Assembly (NCBI GenBank): GCA_949289925.1
Contig: CASEPW010000025.1
Location: 1-7,822, forward strand
Direction of reading: 5' to 3'
DNA: 7,822 nt
Origin: an uncultured Mycoplasmataceae bacterium
Lineage (GTDB): Bacteria; Bacillota_I; Bacilli_A; Mycoplasmatales; Mycoplasmoidaceae
Every line of letters begins with the position of its first letter. Position 1 is the stretch's first letter. Both the position numbers and the translations under genes were made by a program. A model generated the notes under the pieces. The model was not told the DNA's origin and searched no databases. It saw nothing but the letters and a program-made list of their open reading frames with translations. This document shows positions 6,265 to 7,822 of this stretch, piece by piece.

Positions 6265-7822
6265 TTATAAAATGTTTGTATATGTTACTAATGTTTCAAT
6301 AACTATATATATTAATGAAATAATTGCTATTACTACACAAGTAGCATTTAGCCGCTTTCAATAATTGTATTCACGAGTCTTTATATTATTCTGTAAATCA
6401 GTTATTGGTATAGTTATGTCATTTACAACTTTTTTCTTTTTCTTAATATGTTGGATTAATCCTAATGATAAATTCATTAATACATATGTAATCATTCCAA
6501 ATGATAAACCATGAGCAATTGAATTTGTTAATAACATCATAATAATTGTTATAAACAACATTGGAATGTCTGCAAAGATTTCTCATTCAAATGTTCTAAT
6601 TTGACTTAACATAACTGCACCAACTACTACTAATGCAACAGATGTAATTGGTTGGAATGATACACCATTAGCTAAAGTGATAGGCATAAAGACTTTCATT
6701 ATTGGTCACATAGCAATAGATAATGCAAACATACTAGCAGTAACTAGTGATGCTACACCAGTTTTTGCACCAGCACCTACCCCAGATGTAGATTCAACAA
6801 AGGTTGTAACTGTTGTTGCACCAAACCCTGCACAAGCGATAGTGGAAATAGCATCAACTTGATTAGCCTTAGACATTCAATTTGCATCAATCTTGTCTAG
6901 ATTAATCATTTTATTTATCACAATTAAACTTCCTGTTGTATCAAAAAAATCCATATATAAGAATGATAAAACTCCTACATATGTCATAGGATTTTTCCAC
7001 ATCTCAACATTTGCAAATCCTAATCAACCCGCTTTAGCTACATCACCAAATGATTTAAAATCTTCATATGAACCTAATAATCCAAAATTATCTAGTGGTT
7101 TATTATTTATTGAATCTCATGGTGTTACTGCACCTGTTGTACATAATATAATAACAATAATTGCTCCAATTAACATAGTTATTATCATTGCTCCTGGTAC
7201 TTTTGCAAAATGCAATACTAAACCTAATAATATTAAACAAATAGCTAAAATAACTAATGGTTGTGTAAAATCGCCAATTCCTGTTATTGGAACATTAGTT
7301 GATCCTTTAATAATTCCTGCATTTTGAAGTCCTAAATAAGCAATAAATAATCCTATCCCTGCTCCAATAGCCGTTTTAAAATTTGCCGGAATAGCTGTAC
7401 TAATTTTTTTTCTTAATGGTGTAACTACTACTATTAAATATAAAATTCCCGAAAGAATTGTAACAGTTAATGCAGATTCAAATCCTATTGATTGAGCAAC
7501 TGTAAAAGCAAAGAAAGCATTCAATCCCATACCCGGTGCTAAAGCAATAGGAACTCTTGCTCACAATCCCATAAATAATGTTGCTAAAAAAGATGATATA
7601 GCAGTAGCCAAGAACAAACCACCTTGATACATTGAAGCTTTCCCTGCAGCAACATTTCCTGGTTCTATTGGAGCTTCTCCAACAATAGATGGGTTAATTG
7701 CAAGGATATAACACATTGCAAGGAATGTTGTTATACCCCCTATTATTTCTTTTTTTAATATTGCTTGATAGGAATCAAACCTAAAATAATTCCTAAAAGA
7801 AGCAATAAAGTCAAATTTTACA
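6265..7822 (-). CDS. pbuG: Purine-base permease, NCS2 AzgA/PbuG branch (5' end cut by the window)
   Basis: This is a membrane transporter for purine bases (hypoxanthine, guanine or adenine in characterised relatives), likely proton-coupled. 518 residues are visible; the start codon lies just outside the window, since the visible beginning, KKEIIGGITTFLTMCYILAI, matches the family's first membrane segment preceded by a short basic lead. Other marks in order: VPIALAPGMGLNAFFAFTVA, IPANFKTAIGAGIGLFIAYL followed by GLQNAGI, SFLYMDFFDTTGSL (family F-x-D-x-F-D-T-x-G-T-L), and FGATTVTTFVESTSGVGAGA followed by KTG, the substrate-site helix of AzgA-type proteins. A Lys-rich loop (IKKKKK) and a spacer of about 35 residues precede one last hydrophobic helix ending at TNIL. 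Both TGG (6997-6999) and TGA are used for Trp. It is 88 bp upstream of the nucleoside importer in the same direction, which makes a joint salvage role likely. The exact base transported, and hence the symbol, is not settled by sequence. Confidence 0.9.

Noticed and set aside
6265..6360. The final hydrophobic helix of the purine-base permease as an abnormal fusion
   Set aside because: AzgA/PbuG-type permeases also end with a last membrane segment after a basic loop; only the spacer of about 35 residues is somewhat long.
6893..7327. A 144-codon open frame on the plus strand
   Set aside because: It lies fully antisense to conserved membrane segments of the purine-base permease and has no recognisable motif; it is a shadow of that gene.
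1..7822. CRISPR arrays, tRNA or rRNA genes, insertion sequences, toxin-antitoxin or defence genes
   Set aside because: Looked for on both strands and not seen; nearly all bases are accounted for by five transport genes and one short regulatory gap.

Overview
The window comes from a mollicute (Mycoplasma/Spiroplasma/Mesoplasma type). It is strongly AT-rich, and every gene reads through many in-frame TGA codons at positions where the protein family has tryptophan or tolerates it, so genetic code 4 applies (TGA = Trp). With the standard code each gene falls into several short pieces; with code 4 there are five long, intact genes. All lie on the minus strand and fill almost the whole window. The species cannot be named from the sequence alone.

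Reading in the direction of transcription (from high to low coordinates): (1) 7822-6265, a purine-base permease of the NCS2 AzgA/PbuG branch, cut by the window edge at its N-terminus; (2) an 88-bp intergenic region with a very good sigma-A-type promoter (TTGACT, 16 bp, TATAAT with extended -10 TG), a perfect 16-bp palindrome filling the promoter spacer, and a second inverted repeat just upstream; (3) a four-gene ABC importer operon in the order binding protein (6176-4662), double ATPase (4662-2860), permease 1 (2858-1020) and permease 2 (1026-55); (4) a strong hairpin at 29-6 that closes the operon. The gene order matches the Bacillus nucleoside importer nupN-O-P-Q (yufNOPQ). The genes are packed with a 1-nt overlap, a 1-nt gap and a 7-nt overlap.

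Together the window is a purine/nucleoside salvage locus: the NCS2 permease would bring in free bases such as hypoxanthine or guanine, and the ABC system would bring in nucleosides. This fits organisms that cannot make purines or pyrimidines de novo.

The most notable point is the binding protein. The first strand-helix unit of the BMP/PnrA fold, with its D-x-S-F-x-x-S-A-Y-x-G-L motif, is missing from the N-terminus and sits instead at the extreme C-terminus (residues about 462-496). The chain therefore looks like a natural circular permutation of a BMP nucleoside-binding protein, attached to the membrane by an N-terminal hydrophobic segment without a normal lipobox. The same transporter carries two further additions: a Lys/Asn-rich insertion of about 90 residues inside the second nucleotide-binding domain of the ATPase, and a charged C-terminal tail of about 255 residues on permease 1.
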